Numbered from the stretch's first letter, positions 18,464-29,521 are shown. The stretch is DNA of 35,268 nt from Gracilaria vermiculophylla (GCA_019155205.2 JAHNZQ020003150.1:2891190-2926457), one strand, 5' to 3'. A program made the numbers and translations. The notes: generated by a model not told the origin, from the sequence alone.

Positions 18464-18623
18464 CAGTGATCATTCCGGTTACGCATCTGAGAGGATATTA
18501 CCTTTTTGACCTTTACGGAAGAGTGCGCAGTCCTGAAGGACAACCATGGAAGACACATCCTGATCGCTTTCAGCCAACCGTACCGGCACGGGTGTAAGTG
18601 GCTCGGCGAAAGCCCGTCAAGTC

Positions 18624-19625
18624 ATGATGGCTACCGAACAGCCATTTCTCGCACGCCTTGACTTTGAGTCAATCCGCGTGTTCCTGCGCAAGTACGACGC
18701 GTACTATTGCGAGCTTAAGGCATGCGCATCGCAGCCCGTTCGAGAAGGTTCAATGACTATGGAGCCAATCCGTCCTGTTGGTCTCGTCTATTGTGCTGAC
18801 ATCGAACAGCTCGAGTCTGCCGTGGATCTCCGGATGATTGAAGGCTGCCAAGATGCCAAATAGCTGGAGGACAACAAACTTCGCGGGTTTCTAGAGAAGG
18901 AGCCTGTCGACTCGGTTACAGCCATGACCGAGTCGGACCTCAGCGCCATGGTGCAAAAGCACGTGCACATGGACATGAGCGTCAAGTCCGCATTGGGCTG
19001 CATAAAGTTACTCTTCATGGATTACAAGTCATTGCTCCGTCAGCTTGGCGTGGCCTGAGTAGACGTCAACAAACAAAAGTCAGCTGTACGCTATATCGAA
19101 CCGGTCGTCAAGGCGGCACAACTTAAGATCCGACTTGAGCAAGACCTGTCGTTCTCGAAGAGGAATATCAAGGATGACTTCAGAGGCTTTAGGAGACATG
19201 CACTCGACCTTTTATTGGCCTTCGAAAAACTCGACAATGGAGGCCCTCGTGGCTATGAGTCGAATATGGACGGCAGGTCACTAACCAAGGGCTCAAAGAC
19301 AAAGCCGGACAACAAGTACTCAAGCAACATCTCAAAGGACCACGGCAACAAGAGGGCCCCGCCTTCGCCATGCCTACTCAAGTCCTGCAAGGGAAAGAAG
19401 CGTATGCATTGGGTTGAAGACTGCGAATACTCGTCGGCGAAGGAGAAAAAAGAGGGCAAGGCAAGCTGGCTGCCGCTCGAGCAAGCAATGGCCGGGCACG
19501 GTCGACAAGGAGTCAAGTCTCTTTGGCTGGTGACGCAGCCTTCTTTACATCCAAGAGCATCGGCCCCTTTCGTTAAGACGCAGACAAGGCCAGCATGGAC
19601 GATGACTCACTGTCGTCCATCATGA
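18624..19625 (+). pseudogene. Gypsy gag relic
   Basis: The reading from ATG 18624 (MMATEQPFLARLDFESIRVF) is in one frame to 19625, with stops at 18861 and about 19056. An N-terminal helical part has LRKYDAYYCELKA. The middle part includes YIEPVVKAAQLKIRLEQDL and FRRHALDLLLAFEKL. Near the C-terminus CLLKSCKGKKRMHWVEDC gives a C-x4-C-x6-H-x4-C arrangement, a variant zinc knuckle with an expanded spacing. It is followed in another frame by protease, so a frameshift or programmed shift lies near 19560-19595. Confidence 0.65.
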
Positions 19626-22600
19626 CCGTTTCAGACAAAAAGGCGAGCCTCGACGTAACTAGCCGTTGCGATGACGGCTGCGACGAAAGTCTCGCGTCGA
19701 CAACCTTAGCCGAAAGGGCGGCCCTCAAGGGCATCGGCAAAATCGAAGCCATCAACGCCGCCCGTCTTGAAGTCGCACTGACCAAAAAGAACGAAACGCC
19801 GAAAATTTACAAGTTTTCAAGGGCATGGTACGTGCCGTCCACGGTACTACACCATAACTCCGATCGTCTCGGGCTCAAGAATTTACATTTCCCGGTCGTG
19901 CACGACGCAGTGGCCTGTGAGGACATACTCATCGGCCATCCGGTTTTGTTTCACATTCATGTGGATACACGAACTCTACTCGAAGATCGTGCGGCAACCC
20001 TCGACAATACAGACTACAGCCCCGAATCTCTTCCAACCACTACAGGTGGGCGAGTCAGCCGCACCATGATAGCTCGCCTCAACCGTGAGGGCTACGACCA
20101 TGTTGACGGCCCGCCTATGGTGGACCCCGACCGACCGAAGGTCAACTACTTCCGCGCACGCTCAGAAGAGGACCCGATGCGGGATCCTTCCCTGCTGAAT
20201 CGTATCGACTCAAACTAGCTCGAGGACATCAGGACTAAAGCGGACGACATGCAATCAAGAGCCCACAAAGCAGGACTTCTGGAATCCAATCGTTCCACGC
20301 TCTCGAAGCTGTTGGCCGACCACATGGACATCTACCGTACGTCCTTCTCATCCGGACCGCCGGCACGCTTGCCTTCCCTCAAGATCGAGCTGAGCATGAA
20401 CGCAAAGCCCATCAAGGTCCGCATCCGCCGGTACATGCAGGAGCAACGACAGTTCCTTCAAGACATTGTGAACTATATCGTCCGTCATGGCCTTGCGTAC
20501 CAAAACCCATCGTCTAAATGGGATTGTGCGCCGCTCCTCGTGCCAAAACCTGGCGCCTTGTTCCGGTTCACTGTGGACCGGGGGCCGGTCGACAAGTACA
20601 CTCTACTGTACTTGTTTCCAATGCCTCTCATTGAAAACCAGCAGACCGAACTGGCTAAGTCGAAATATTACTCGAACCTCGACTACAATCACAGCTACTA
20701 GCAGCTGGCGTTGGCAGCCATATCGCAGGAGTGTCAATCTTTTATCACGTCAGATGGGACTCTCAAGCCGACACGCGTCCTGCACAGGATGACCAGCGCG
20801 GGCACTCACTGCCAATCCTTGCTCACCGCGAGTATCCTCGACGACCTTAAGGACAAAATCCTCATCTGGTTGGACGGCGTACTCATCCACGCTGCTTCTA
20901 CCGAAAATCTCTTGGAGTCTATTCGGTCGTTGCTCGCCTTGTGCGTAGAGTACAATCTCCAGCTGCAACCCAGCAAGTGCACCGTGTTCGCGACAGAAAT
21001 CCGCTATGGGGGTCAATTGCTGTCTTTGAAGGCCATCCGGTATGACCCACGTTGGATGGAAGGGTTGCTGTCGATGGAACCGCCGACAACTGGCGCCCAG
21101 CTGCTACAGTTCGTGTGTACCATGCAATTAGTAAAGCAGGGTATTACCCACTTAACGGACCTCGTAGTACCGCTCCATGAGTTCATGGCACGCGTCTACG
21201 GCCATGTGGGCAAGCGAACCAAACGTGTCGTTTCCCGTGTGAGCCTTTTCCACCTCGGCTTGGGTGAGACCGAATTGGACGCATTCGCCGCCTGTCAGCA
21301 TTCACTCGCCCATCTGGGCAAGCTCGCCCACAGCGACGGCAACCAACGCCTGTGCGTGTAAGCCGATGCATCTGATACGGCTAGGTCTGGGATCATTACG
21401 CAAGTACCACAGGAAGACGTCCACAAGAACCATGCCGCGCCACGTCAATCTCCAATCGCGTTTCTCTCCGGCAGCTTCGACGCGACAAAACTTGGCTGGT
21501 CAGTCTTGGATAACGAGGCCCATGCAGTATTGACTGCATTGGACCGCATGCAATTCATCGTCTCCACATTCGACGGCTATGACATGTATACGAACCGCAA
21601 CAACCTCAAATTCCTATTTGACCCCAAGTCTGTGGTCCCTGACTTATCGGCCACGTCAGTGCGTAAGATACTCCGATGGGCCGTGTGCCTCAGCATGTAC
21701 AAGTACACATGCTACCACATTTGAGGCGACGAAAACGTCTGCGCTGACCTCATGTCCCATTGGCCGACGACACCCACAACGGTGCACTATATTGTCCGCT
21801 TGCCAGAGCTCCCGTGGTCTTAAGCCGCCGACTTCGAATGGCCCTCCCGTACAGCCCTTTCCAAAGCCCAACATAATCACGCCGAATCACCTCCTGCCGG
21901 CCTCCCTCCCAACGACTACCTCTGGACGTATTCCAACACCGTTGCCGTCTGGGTTCCCGACAACGCCGATGGCATTCAATTTCGCCTTTGTGTCATTGCA
22001 CATACTGGTCCTTCTCGTCATCGCAGTAGCGACTCTACCAAAAAGTTGCTCTCAACGTCCTTTAAATGGTCTACCCTTTACGCGGACATCCGTTCCATCG
22101 TATGTGCTTGCATCCGATGCCTATCGACAGTTGGAGGGGAGAGGATACCACGCCCTTTTGTTCCGGCCGTTCACGGCACCAAGGCCAACGACTTGCTACA
22201 GTTTGACTACATCGAACTCGGGCCTGGCCAGACCGGCGAGAAGATGTTCTCATGTTGCTTGACGACCATCCGGACTACAAGTGGTTCTACGCCTTCCCCA
22301 ATAGCAATGGAGAAAACACCGCCTCGGCTATCATAGACTGGTGCCCAGCCTTCGGGGTCCCTAACGGCCTCATGTCCGACGGCCCTACCCATTATAAAAA
22401 TGAATTTGTTTGTCTGGTTACGAAGAACCTCAAGGTGCTGCGCCACTTCAATCTTCCATACTGCTTGTGAAGCAACGGGGCCCTGAAACGCCTCGGCAAG
22501 TAGTTGATCAATGTTGCCCGTTCAGCCTTGTCTGAACTCAAGATGCACACGACCGCATGGCCTGATCTCCTTCCGATGTTCACCTCTGTCTTGAGCAATT

Positions 22601-23304
22601 CCCCCTCTCAGTCTCGCGGGAATGTTTGTCCAATTACGGCCTTCCTTGGTCGTGAGCCAACACCGCCAATCAAGACATTCATGCAGTCCTCGATTGCAAA
22701 GCCTGTGACGCTAACAGAAGCGCAGATGAAGCGGGACGTCCACACCAAAGATCCCATCAGGCTCTGCGATGCAATCCACCCTCTAGTCCAGTACACTTTG
22801 GCTGAACGTCGGGAGCAGTCCCGCGCATCCGCCTCGCAAGGAAAGCTCTCGAACTCCGAAGAAAGGGACTTTTTCCTTGTAACTCGTGATGGTTTCGTTG
22901 CAGAAGACACGTTACTTCTCCGCTGCAGCGGTCCGCATTGTGTCATTAAAACGCTCAACGACTTGGTCTATCAAGCAGAAGATCTTTGCACCGGCCATTT
23001 AGACGACATGCACCCGACCCCTCTCAAGTTCTACCGAGACGATGCAATCAACGAGCGAGCGATCATGGATCACATGTCGCAGTCCGAACTGGGCATGCCG
23101 GTCGCCCATCAAATAAGCCTTCCAGACAGTCCTAATGGACTCCAAGTTGCCGTCCACTGGAATGGCCTTGACATCTCTGAAGACACAGTCGAGCCTTTGT
23201 TCAATGCCTTCGAAGACGTCCCGACAATGGACCAGCGTTGGCTACAGCGCAAAACCATCCTTGATGACCTGGTCGCCATAGCTCGCGCCGCGCTCGCTCT
23301 TTGA
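19595..23304 (+). pseudogene. Gypsy pol relic (PR-RT-RNaseH-INT, chromodomain-like tail)
   Basis: One frame runs 19595-22244. The protease has DDGCDESL in place of D-S/T-G-A. Reverse transcriptase has PLLVPKPGALFRFTVD and YLFPMPLIEN, and the YxDD box reads WLDGVLI (second Asp changed to Gly at 20876). RNase H has ADAS and LDNEAHAV, with MYTNRNNL where Asp is expected before His/Arg. The integrase zinc domain reads H-T-G-P-S-R-H...CIRC and the first catalytic Asp is in FDYIELG. After a frameshift near 22245 follow LLDDHPDYKWFYAF, MSDGPTHYKNEF (second Asp) and SNGALKRLG where SNGxxERLG is expected (Glu changed to Lys). The tail has LKFYRDDAIN and a chromodomain-like VHWNGLDISEDTVEPL. Stops are at 20216, 20699, 21359, 21722, about 21821, 22468 and 22501. 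Confidence 0.8.
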
Positions 23305-23316
23305 TAGAAGAGAGAG
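23303..23316 (+). promoter_or_regulatory. Polypurine tract candidate
   Basis: GATAGAAGAGAGAG lies immediately upstream of the 3' LTR start TGGCAC, the expected position of the plus-strand primer. The run has one T interruption. Confidence 0.55.
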
Positions 23317-23639
23317 TGGCACTGTGCCTTGTGTGCACAGTCACCAAGTCCGTACCGCTTCAGACTTTATTCGACGTATAGTGACGCTATTCGACATCGT
23401 GTAGTCTCGTGGTTTTCTAACCGACCCGTTTTTGCCGGGGACATGGTTTCAGCTTTAGTTTTAAGACCTCGGCTCGCAGCCTCCCGATGCCTCCCGACCG
23501 AGATGGGCATCGAACGCACCCGATCACCTCACTAACGCCGATTCACCGAGCTTTTTCAGTAAAACCTTTTAATTCCGACTAGGTAGACTCCCAGAATCTC
23601 GAGGGTCTACGCCCTACACCCAACCTACTAAGTGTGCCA
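23317..23639 (+). repeat. 3' LTR (323 bp)
   Basis: It begins TGGCAC and ends GTGCCA, short inverted termini with the usual TG...CA form. It aligns with 18203-18463 over its last 261 bases. The TA at 23377-23378 is the dinucleotide at which family A joins the 5' copy. Confidence 0.75.
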
Positions 23640-24060
23640 CACCCCCCTCCCCCCCCCTTTGCCCCGTAGCCCTCTTTCCCTCCTCGTGCTGCGCCCCAAC
23701 CGTGCGGCGCCGCTCGGAGAGCGGCGCTCGCGGCGCGGAGGGAGATGGCTCTTGCGCACGCCGGCCCAGCCCGTGGGTGGCGCACGCGTGTGCGCTGGCC
23801 ACGTTTCAAGTGCGCCACGCGTCGTCGGCCGCCACGCTGCTTTCTAGTGCTTTTGCGCGCGCTCTGCTTGTTGGCGCCGATGGCTAATTTGCTGCTCGGT
23901 GGCGGCTTTTAGCTTACGTCTGTCGTTCTTTTGCTCGGACTCTGCCTTTCTTGCGAGCTCTTGAGCACTAATGTTCATCGTTCACTGAATTATGATTACC
24001 ATTACAGTACCTAAGAAAGATCCTTCTGCACCCATTTGTTTTTCAAAAAAAGGCGCAAAG
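23640..24060. other. GC-rich unique segment, no supported gene
   Basis: It starts with a C-rich tract (23641-23665) and then a strongly GC-rich stretch with a perfect 9 bp hairpin (GCGCCGCTC, 3-base loop, GAGCGGCGC; 23707-23727). Open frames here overlap on both strands and look like chance. A 60-base stretch (about 23930-23990, with TTTCTTGCGAGCTCTTG) is repeated at 25745-25820. Confidence 0.4.
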
Positions 24061-24074
24061 CTGCATGCCCACGG

Positions 24075-24420
24075 CGACCGCCTGCACAATTGAGTCCGTT
24101 CAATCACTGCCGAGTCTGTGAACCGTCATTTCTTCATTGAAAATTTTTCTCTACGCAGAACAAAGCGAAAGCTTTGGATTGACACACATACACTGATTCA
24201 AAAACATACCACATGCTGCTATCTCTTAAGAACATAAGTACGAAACATCTACCGTATGCCTACAAACATCGCTTTCAAAAACAAAAAAAAAAAAGAAACT
24301 GTTTAAAAAACATGTGTTCTTTCCGAATAGTGTTTTTACTTGGATACGTTCAATAGTTTCCATTTGCATTTTTTTTTGCTGTGTAACACTAATGCATCGT
24401 TTTGGCATCAAATTGATGTC
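24075..24420. repeat. Repeat F copy 2 and family A left end hosting family B
   Basis: F runs to about 24189 (ACAAAGCGAAAGCTTTGGAT) and then the family A left end starts (ACACTGATTCAAAAACATAC). It extends to the old-A 3' region GGCATCAAATTGATGT, where B copy 4 is inserted. No transposase part of this A copy survives on the far side of B. Confidence 0.5.
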
Positions 24421-25698
24421 CAGGACGTCTCAAAAGCATAGCACAGTGCAAACGCGCCCCTAAATATAGAGTGTTGCTCACTGTGGCCCCCTCTCTCCGT
24501 TAGAACCTTCAAAAACGCGTTTCAAGTATAGGACATTTGGAACTCGTGCGTGATTATTTTTAAAACACCTTGTGTTTTTTCTCCAAAAGACAAAATATCT
24601 TCTAAACTGACAGCTTTTACCCCAATAATTAAAACGAAATTGAGTTCTTAGCCAGTACTCTTATTTTATGTACCATTCTTTTAAATATGTACTTTAATTT
24701 AAACATAATCATTTTTTAGTAGCCTAATAATGCTCAGCTGCAACAATAATCATATTGTTTTGCAAGAATATTATCACGGCAAAGAATTTTGCACTAGAAA
24801 AAAGCATAAGTAGAGCGGTACGTTTACAAAAAATAAATAAATGGTAATGAGCAACGATTCAGAATTCTTTTAGTTCATGAAACTGAACAAAATGTTCTTT
24901 TGGAGCTTCAAATAAACAAAAAATGATTTGACGGCGTGCATTGAGCACTATTAAAAAACAACTGCTATAAAAATGTATGATGTATAGATAAAAACTTCGA
25001 GTGAGCTTTAAATAGGTGTTTCACATATTACGATAATGAGCAAAAAAGATCACCAAAAGTTGAATATCGAAAACTTTTAATGCAGCTTATGGAATGCTAT
25101 GCACTACACTTTTGATGTGAACAAATGCATATAAAGCCTTTTTACTGTGCATTATGAACTCAAAAAGGTTTACAAATGCTTCCTCACATCCTTTCACAAA
25201 CTTTTACATATCTTATCAGTAATGTAAAATGGTTATTCATCAAGATACAGTTGCCGTCTAGTTGTCTATATCAATGAAAAACGTTCTTCTCTTGCTATAC
25301 ATTAATGCGACGCCGTCACTTACGCGTTAGGTTCATTTAAATTCATTTGAAAATGAATAAGATGTACTCATTAGAATGCTTTATGGCCATTTAAGGCCAT
25401 TCTGAACAGATTTTGATCAAAACAAAAGTGTCAGAAATAACGCGAAAACAATGAATTTGTTAAATATTGAACGATGGAGAAACGCGATGCATAAGTGTTG
25501 AATTTGTATGATTTTGTACACAAAAGCAAAAATCAACTAATGAAGAAGGAAAAATGAAGTTTGAAAGTGAAATTTACTATAATATTGAAACGGTTTTTTA
25601 ACTTGGAGTTTTTTGAGAACTTATTTTGGTGGCACCATTATACTAAAACGATTATTTTTATCAAAATGCCAGATGTCCTATACTTTTGTTACAGATTT
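24421..25698 (+). mobile_element. Tc1-like element family B, copy 4 (full length, about 1,278 bp)
   Basis: The left end CAGGACGTCTCAAAAGCATAG and the right end, read inward as AAATCTGTAACAAAAGTATAGGACA, are paired termini. The right flank is TA 25699-25700. A plus-strand transposase relic can be followed only in patches: an N-terminal region near 24935, and a VIHQDTVAV catalytic block near 25234 where FHQDxA is expected. It carries many stops and frameshifts. The unoccupied site for the A insertion of copies 1 and 2 is at about 25088 (GCAGCTTATGG). Confidence 0.65.
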
Positions 25699-26804
25699 TA
25701 GGTGACATACATTATGTTGTTCGAGAACGTCTTGTACAGTACTTCTTTTGCACATCTGCTCGGTTGCTGCATTTCTTGCGAGCTCTTGTGCCCTAATGTT
25801 CATCGTACAATGAATTAAAAATTTTATTTCAATAGAGAGTTTCAAAAACTCAACTGTAGGCAGACCGTGGGTAACGTGGCATGACACCTATGACATGAGG
25901 CCGGTTTGAGCCAAGCCGACCTAAACTTTCTACAGGTAAATCGTTCAGAAAGGCTCTATACAGAAAACATTTTCTATGCGATCTGCTCTACATGTAAGCC
26001 CAGCCCCACCGCTCACGCTGCTTGAAACTCTTTATTTGGGCAGTCATGCGGTGAGAGTCCGTCTTCGTGAAATGCGCAGTCTTTAACATGCCGGGCTGAG
26101 TCGTTCGGTGCGTGATTGTAAGAACCTAACGAGCGCCCTTCGTTGTCAGCGGCTGCTAGGGTACTGTCATGTGACACCCCCCCGTTCCCCTCCCCTCTCA
26201 CTTCTACAGCCAGCGAAGAAATGGCCGCCAGCGAAGCTTCTTACCCTCCCTCCCTCTGTCCCCATACACAGTCGCTTCCACGCGGCGCTTCCATTTCGAC
26301 TATAGAATTTCCTCATGCGGCGAGGCGAAGCACTAGGATCATTGCGAACTGGCAGAAAACGGCGCAGTACTGATCAAAGATCCACAGGACTCGCCCCAAA
26401 CAAGTGTTGTGCCAATAGTTCGTGACGTAGGCGCCGCCGCATGCGGCGCATCTGCATCACGTTGTTGTCTTTATTTGCCACTATTTTTGGTGTGCTATCA
26501 GCCACCAAAACACAACGAATGTAACAGGCGCTGCAGCCCGCCGCCAGGACTCTGCACTTGAGTTTAGATGGTTTTCCGGTGGCGGTTCCGTGTCGCAGTG
26601 ACGGCTATGCCACTGCTTACCACGCATGGAACGAAGAATTTCAGTGCTGAACTGTTCAGGACATTTATCGTTACTTTGATTTTCAAGTAAGTGCAACCCA
26701 TATTTTACCTACCATTGTGCTGACGGATGAGTTGCTGAAATTCTCTTATGGGGTAGAAAGATGCTTCCGTTGCCAGATTTATTTCAAACAATGCAGAAAG
26801 TTGG
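25699..26804. other. Unique DNA, no supported gene
   Basis: Mixed composition. It contains the second copy of the 60-base direct repeat (25745-25820), a C-rich patch (26175-26190) and a 14-base palindrome CGCCGCATGCGGCG (26435-26448). Open frames are under 80 codons, overlap on both strands and have no recognisable motif. Confidence 0.35.
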
Positions 26805-26938
26805 ACACCCAGGGCGATCGCATGCAGATCAATGCCCGGTCAATGACTTGCAAATCGGTAAACCGTCATCTCTTCATTGAAAAACTTTTTCATTTTGTTT
26901 TAGTTTTTCGCTCTACGTAAAACCTGGACTCACACATG
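26805..26938. repeat. Repeat F, copy 3 (diverged)
   Basis: It aligns with 9990-10101 and 24075-24189 through AAACCGTCATCTCTTCATTG and ends CTCACACATG just before a family A left end. It contains an extra 20 or so T-rich bases. Confidence 0.45.
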
Positions 26939-27184
26939 CAATCTGTTTCAAAAACATACGACGTGCTGTTGACTCTTAAAAAACCAACCAGACGTCTATC
27001 GTATGCCAACAAACACCGATTTTCTAAAAAGAAGTTAAAAAACTGTTTCAAAAACATAATTTTGTCACGAACATTTTTTTACCTGGAGACGTTCAATAGT
27101 TTATTTTGCTCTCTTTTTGCTGTGTAACGCTAATTCAACGTTTTGTCCTCGAATTGATGTACGTTTGCACAGTTCCAACTGTTA

Positions 27185-27700
27185 TAGTTTCTCAGCAGTT
27201 ATGAATACAGTTTTTGAGCTCAAAAGCTGTCATAAATTGTCTTTCATGCGCATAATCCATCCTCGCCAGCAATCTCCAAACATCTTAGATTGGGTTCAAA
27301 TCTTTTGAGAGCGCCGGCTCCTCCAAAACATATACACTTGGCTCCTGTAGCCAGTTTTTGATTAAAGGAGCAGTGTGAACAAAAGCATTATTGTTATGAA
27401 TGTTGAAGTTTTTTCATGAAAAAAGTACCGAAAAGGTAGCAAAAACTTGTTGAGCACTTCTTGATATTTTTTCGTATTCGTGGTTGATTCAATAAATGCA
27501 ATGTCAGTGAGAAGTTTTTTTTTAAATTGCCTGCCCGGACCATTAGATACCCTCCACCAGAATGCCTGGTATAGAATTGAAAACGAGTCTTGCAGAGATC
27601 ATGCCAATAAAATTTGTAGAAATCTAGTCCATCCAAATTGAACTTTTTTTTCATCAGTAAAAATAGAATTTTCCCATTCTTTTCAGCTCCTCTTTCGAGG
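27185..27700 (-). pseudogene. Tc1-family transposase, C-terminal two thirds, decayed
   Basis: The minus-strand reading shows MKKKFNLDGLDFYKFYWHDL (first acidic region, with D-E/D-K-K-F-N altered by one base), RHSGGGYLMVRAGNLKKN (usual SGGGSVMVWAGIS), then a decayed stretch. Near the end is SKDLNPI followed by a stop and DVWRLLARM, so the catalytic Glu codon has become TAA. The tail EL-K-N-C-I ends at about 27185. The DNA-binding half is missing, replaced by family G. Confidence 0.7.
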
Positions 27701-28125
27701 TTGTAGCGCACAAAGTCTGTTTGGATTGTTTGGTGACTCCAAAAGCGCGAGTTCCTAAAAGTGGTCTCTGGTAGTCAAGATCGCGAGCCGAGGGAATCCT
27801 GAAAAGGGGTTCCCAAGCACCAAGCGGAAAAGGGGGTTGACTGGGCGGACAATTCTCCTACAGGCGCTGCTATGAGGTAACCTGGGGATCGGTAACTTAG
27901 AAGCCTGAATGCGTTAGACAAGAGTCTCCGACCGGGAAAAGTAGAGATAGACTAAATTTTGCTTGCTTTAATATTCCTCAGAGGTGATACTCGATCTGCA
28001 AATTAAGTACCGTGCTGGGAGCCCGCCTCTACAGGTCTCACTACTGCAGTATTTACTTGCACCAATTAAAGTAAATAAATCTAAATTCTACATTTCCTCA
28101 AGGACAATATCACCTAAATATCCAC
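27690..28125 (-). mobile_element. LTR plus leader relic, family G copy 2 (inverted)
   Basis: The reverse complement matches 7885-8325 along its length. It shares GACCTG followed by GGCTCCC, CTTTTCCCGGTCGGAGACTC, CGATCCCCAGGT, GCGCCTGTAG, the LTR end, and the TTGGAGTCACCAAACAATCC primer-binding region. Both copies stop about 50 bases past the primer-binding site. No pol sequence accompanies either. Confidence 0.55.
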
Positions 28126-28322
28126 TGTATTACAGTTTTATAGATGATTCGAGGCTGCTTTTGCTTCGGAAGTGAAAGAACGTGGGCTAGTTATACTAGA
28201 AAGAAGACGATTTCCATATCTTTTTGAAACGATTCTACACAGACATTGTACAAAAACTAGCCTACCATACAGCTTTGGCGCACTTTTTTGGGGTAATATG
28301 ATTTTGAAACGCATTGTACATA

Positions 28323-29521
28323 CAGTGCAATTCAAAAGTATAGCACACCTGTCACTTTGATGATAATCATCAATTTTGGTCCAGTAGGAATATGCAAACC
28401 AGTTTTTGAAAACTCTTTGTTGAAAAGTCGTTTCAAAATGATAGGACACTTTACTCTAAATGATAATTATTTCTGGTTTAATAATTGACTATTGCACCTT
28501 TTTGCTTGAGTGTACCAAAGCGACGCTATGGCGTTGAATCTATGTAAGAATCGATACTTGAACTATGGATAGTTTTCCACAGATTTTGAATAAAAGTTTT
28601 TAAATCAAAAACTGTATTAAACTGCCTGCTATGGCCATAATCGTCTCGAGTCAATAGATCCCCAACATGTTCAATGGAATATAAATCCAGCGCTAGCGCT
28701 GTCCACTGCATGACATTCATGCCGAGCTCAGATGACCAATTATTCTTGAGTGTAGAAGAATGTACCGCAGCGTTTTCTTGCTGAGAAACTAAATTGTCTC
28801 CTTGCAAGCAAAAAAAAAAAAAGGTAATATGAACATTTACATGACATTTCGATAACCCCGCAATTTCATGTAAATTTCAACAAAAGCAATATCAGTAGTT
28901 TATTTCTTAGAGATTTCAGCCCAAACCATAACAAATGCTCCACGTACATACATGGAAGCAAAAATTTTCTTTTCTTTTCTCAGATCGTGCCAATAATATT
29001 CAAAGCAATCTGGTCCGCTTAAATCGCACATCTTGTCATCCAAAAATATAACATTTTTCCGTTCGTTATTCCAGCCAGTCATTTGAGCAAATTATGAAAC
29101 GCGATTTTTCTGACTGTGGTCCCGTAAAAGGAATTTTTCCTTCAATGGGATAAATTTATATTAAAGTATTTGCTTGATTGCACGCCAAACCGTTGCTTTA
29201 GAGAATTTTTACGGAAACATTTTTGCAATTTTCGTGCGCATCGCACTTTTTCGCGATAGACAGCGCTTGATACGCCTCTAATCAACTGGGTGTAGACGTT
29301 TCGGGCGTCTAATGGAACTTCAAAATCTACATCAAGTTGGATTTGATAGAAAAGATGCTATATTATGAGGCCAACAAACAAGGTGTTTAGCAATATTAAA
29401 CATGTTTTGTTCTTCTGTTTCATATTCGAGGATTTAGTGTTGTTCGAAAAGCGAAAGAAGACTTGCAGTCTCTATTACTGCAGTTGACTACGGAATGTTC
29501 TATACTTTTGAAACGCGTTTC
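28323..29521 (-). mobile_element. Tc1-like element family E (about 1.2 kb)
   Basis: The left end is CAGTGCAATTCAAAAGTATAG after TA 28321-28322. The right end is TTCTATACTTTTGAAACGCG, ending at about 29521 before TA. Its termini belong to the same terminal-repeat type as family B, but the interior and gene orientation differ. It lies directly against the right end of family A copy 4 (TACATA between them). Confidence 0.7.
28526..29410 (-). pseudogene. Tc1-family transposase (family E), decayed
   Basis: The N-terminal part is fragmentary: IASFLSNPT, RRPKRLHPVD and KATVWRAIK readings between about 29370 and 29170. The core reads VIFLDDKMCDLSGPDC (first Asp), YYWHDL and FVMVWAEISKK. After a decayed gap with a poly-A run (28808-28821) comes FQxxNLVSQQENAAVHSS-type sequence, where QQENAAVHSS replaces QQDNAAVHSS, so the second catalytic Asp is Glu. 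LDLYSIEHVGDLL keeps the third acidic residue, and FDLKTFIQNLWKTI follows. Three or more frame changes are present. Family assignment is firm and activity is excluded. Confidence 0.75.

Larger units (their letters stand above)
18203..23639 (+). mobile_element. Ty3/Gypsy LTR retrotransposon, near full length, dead
   Basis: The element is bounded by a truncated 5' LTR (18203-18463) and a 3' LTR (23317-23639). It carries gag, protease, reverse transcriptase, RNase H and integrase in Ty3/Gypsy order, all on the plus strand. About nine premature stops and two frameshifts (near 19580 and 22245) break it. Catalytic residues are lost in at least three enzymes. No TGG-initial primer-binding site is evident after the 5' LTR. 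The 5' LTR start was removed by family A. The style of integrase and C-terminal chromodomain-like region is the one I associate with oomycete and algal Gypsy elements. Confidence 0.85.
26939..28316 (-). mobile_element. Tc1-like element family A, copy 4, split by family G
   Basis: The left end is CAATCTGTTTCAAAAACATAC. The right end is TATGATTTTGAAACGCATTG before TA 28317-28318. Family G sequence (27690-28125, inverted) occupies the middle, and about 350 bases of A that correspond to 7080-7425 in copy 2 are missing. The insertion was therefore accompanied or followed by a deletion. The right-end fragment matches the CTAGCCTACC unoccupied piggyBac target (about 28257). Confidence 0.65.

Noticed and set aside
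19253..23818. Minus-strand ORFs of 60-116 codons across the Gypsy element and the GC-rich island
   Set aside because: They are antisense to recognised gag/pol, or arise from high GC with few stop codons. No motif.
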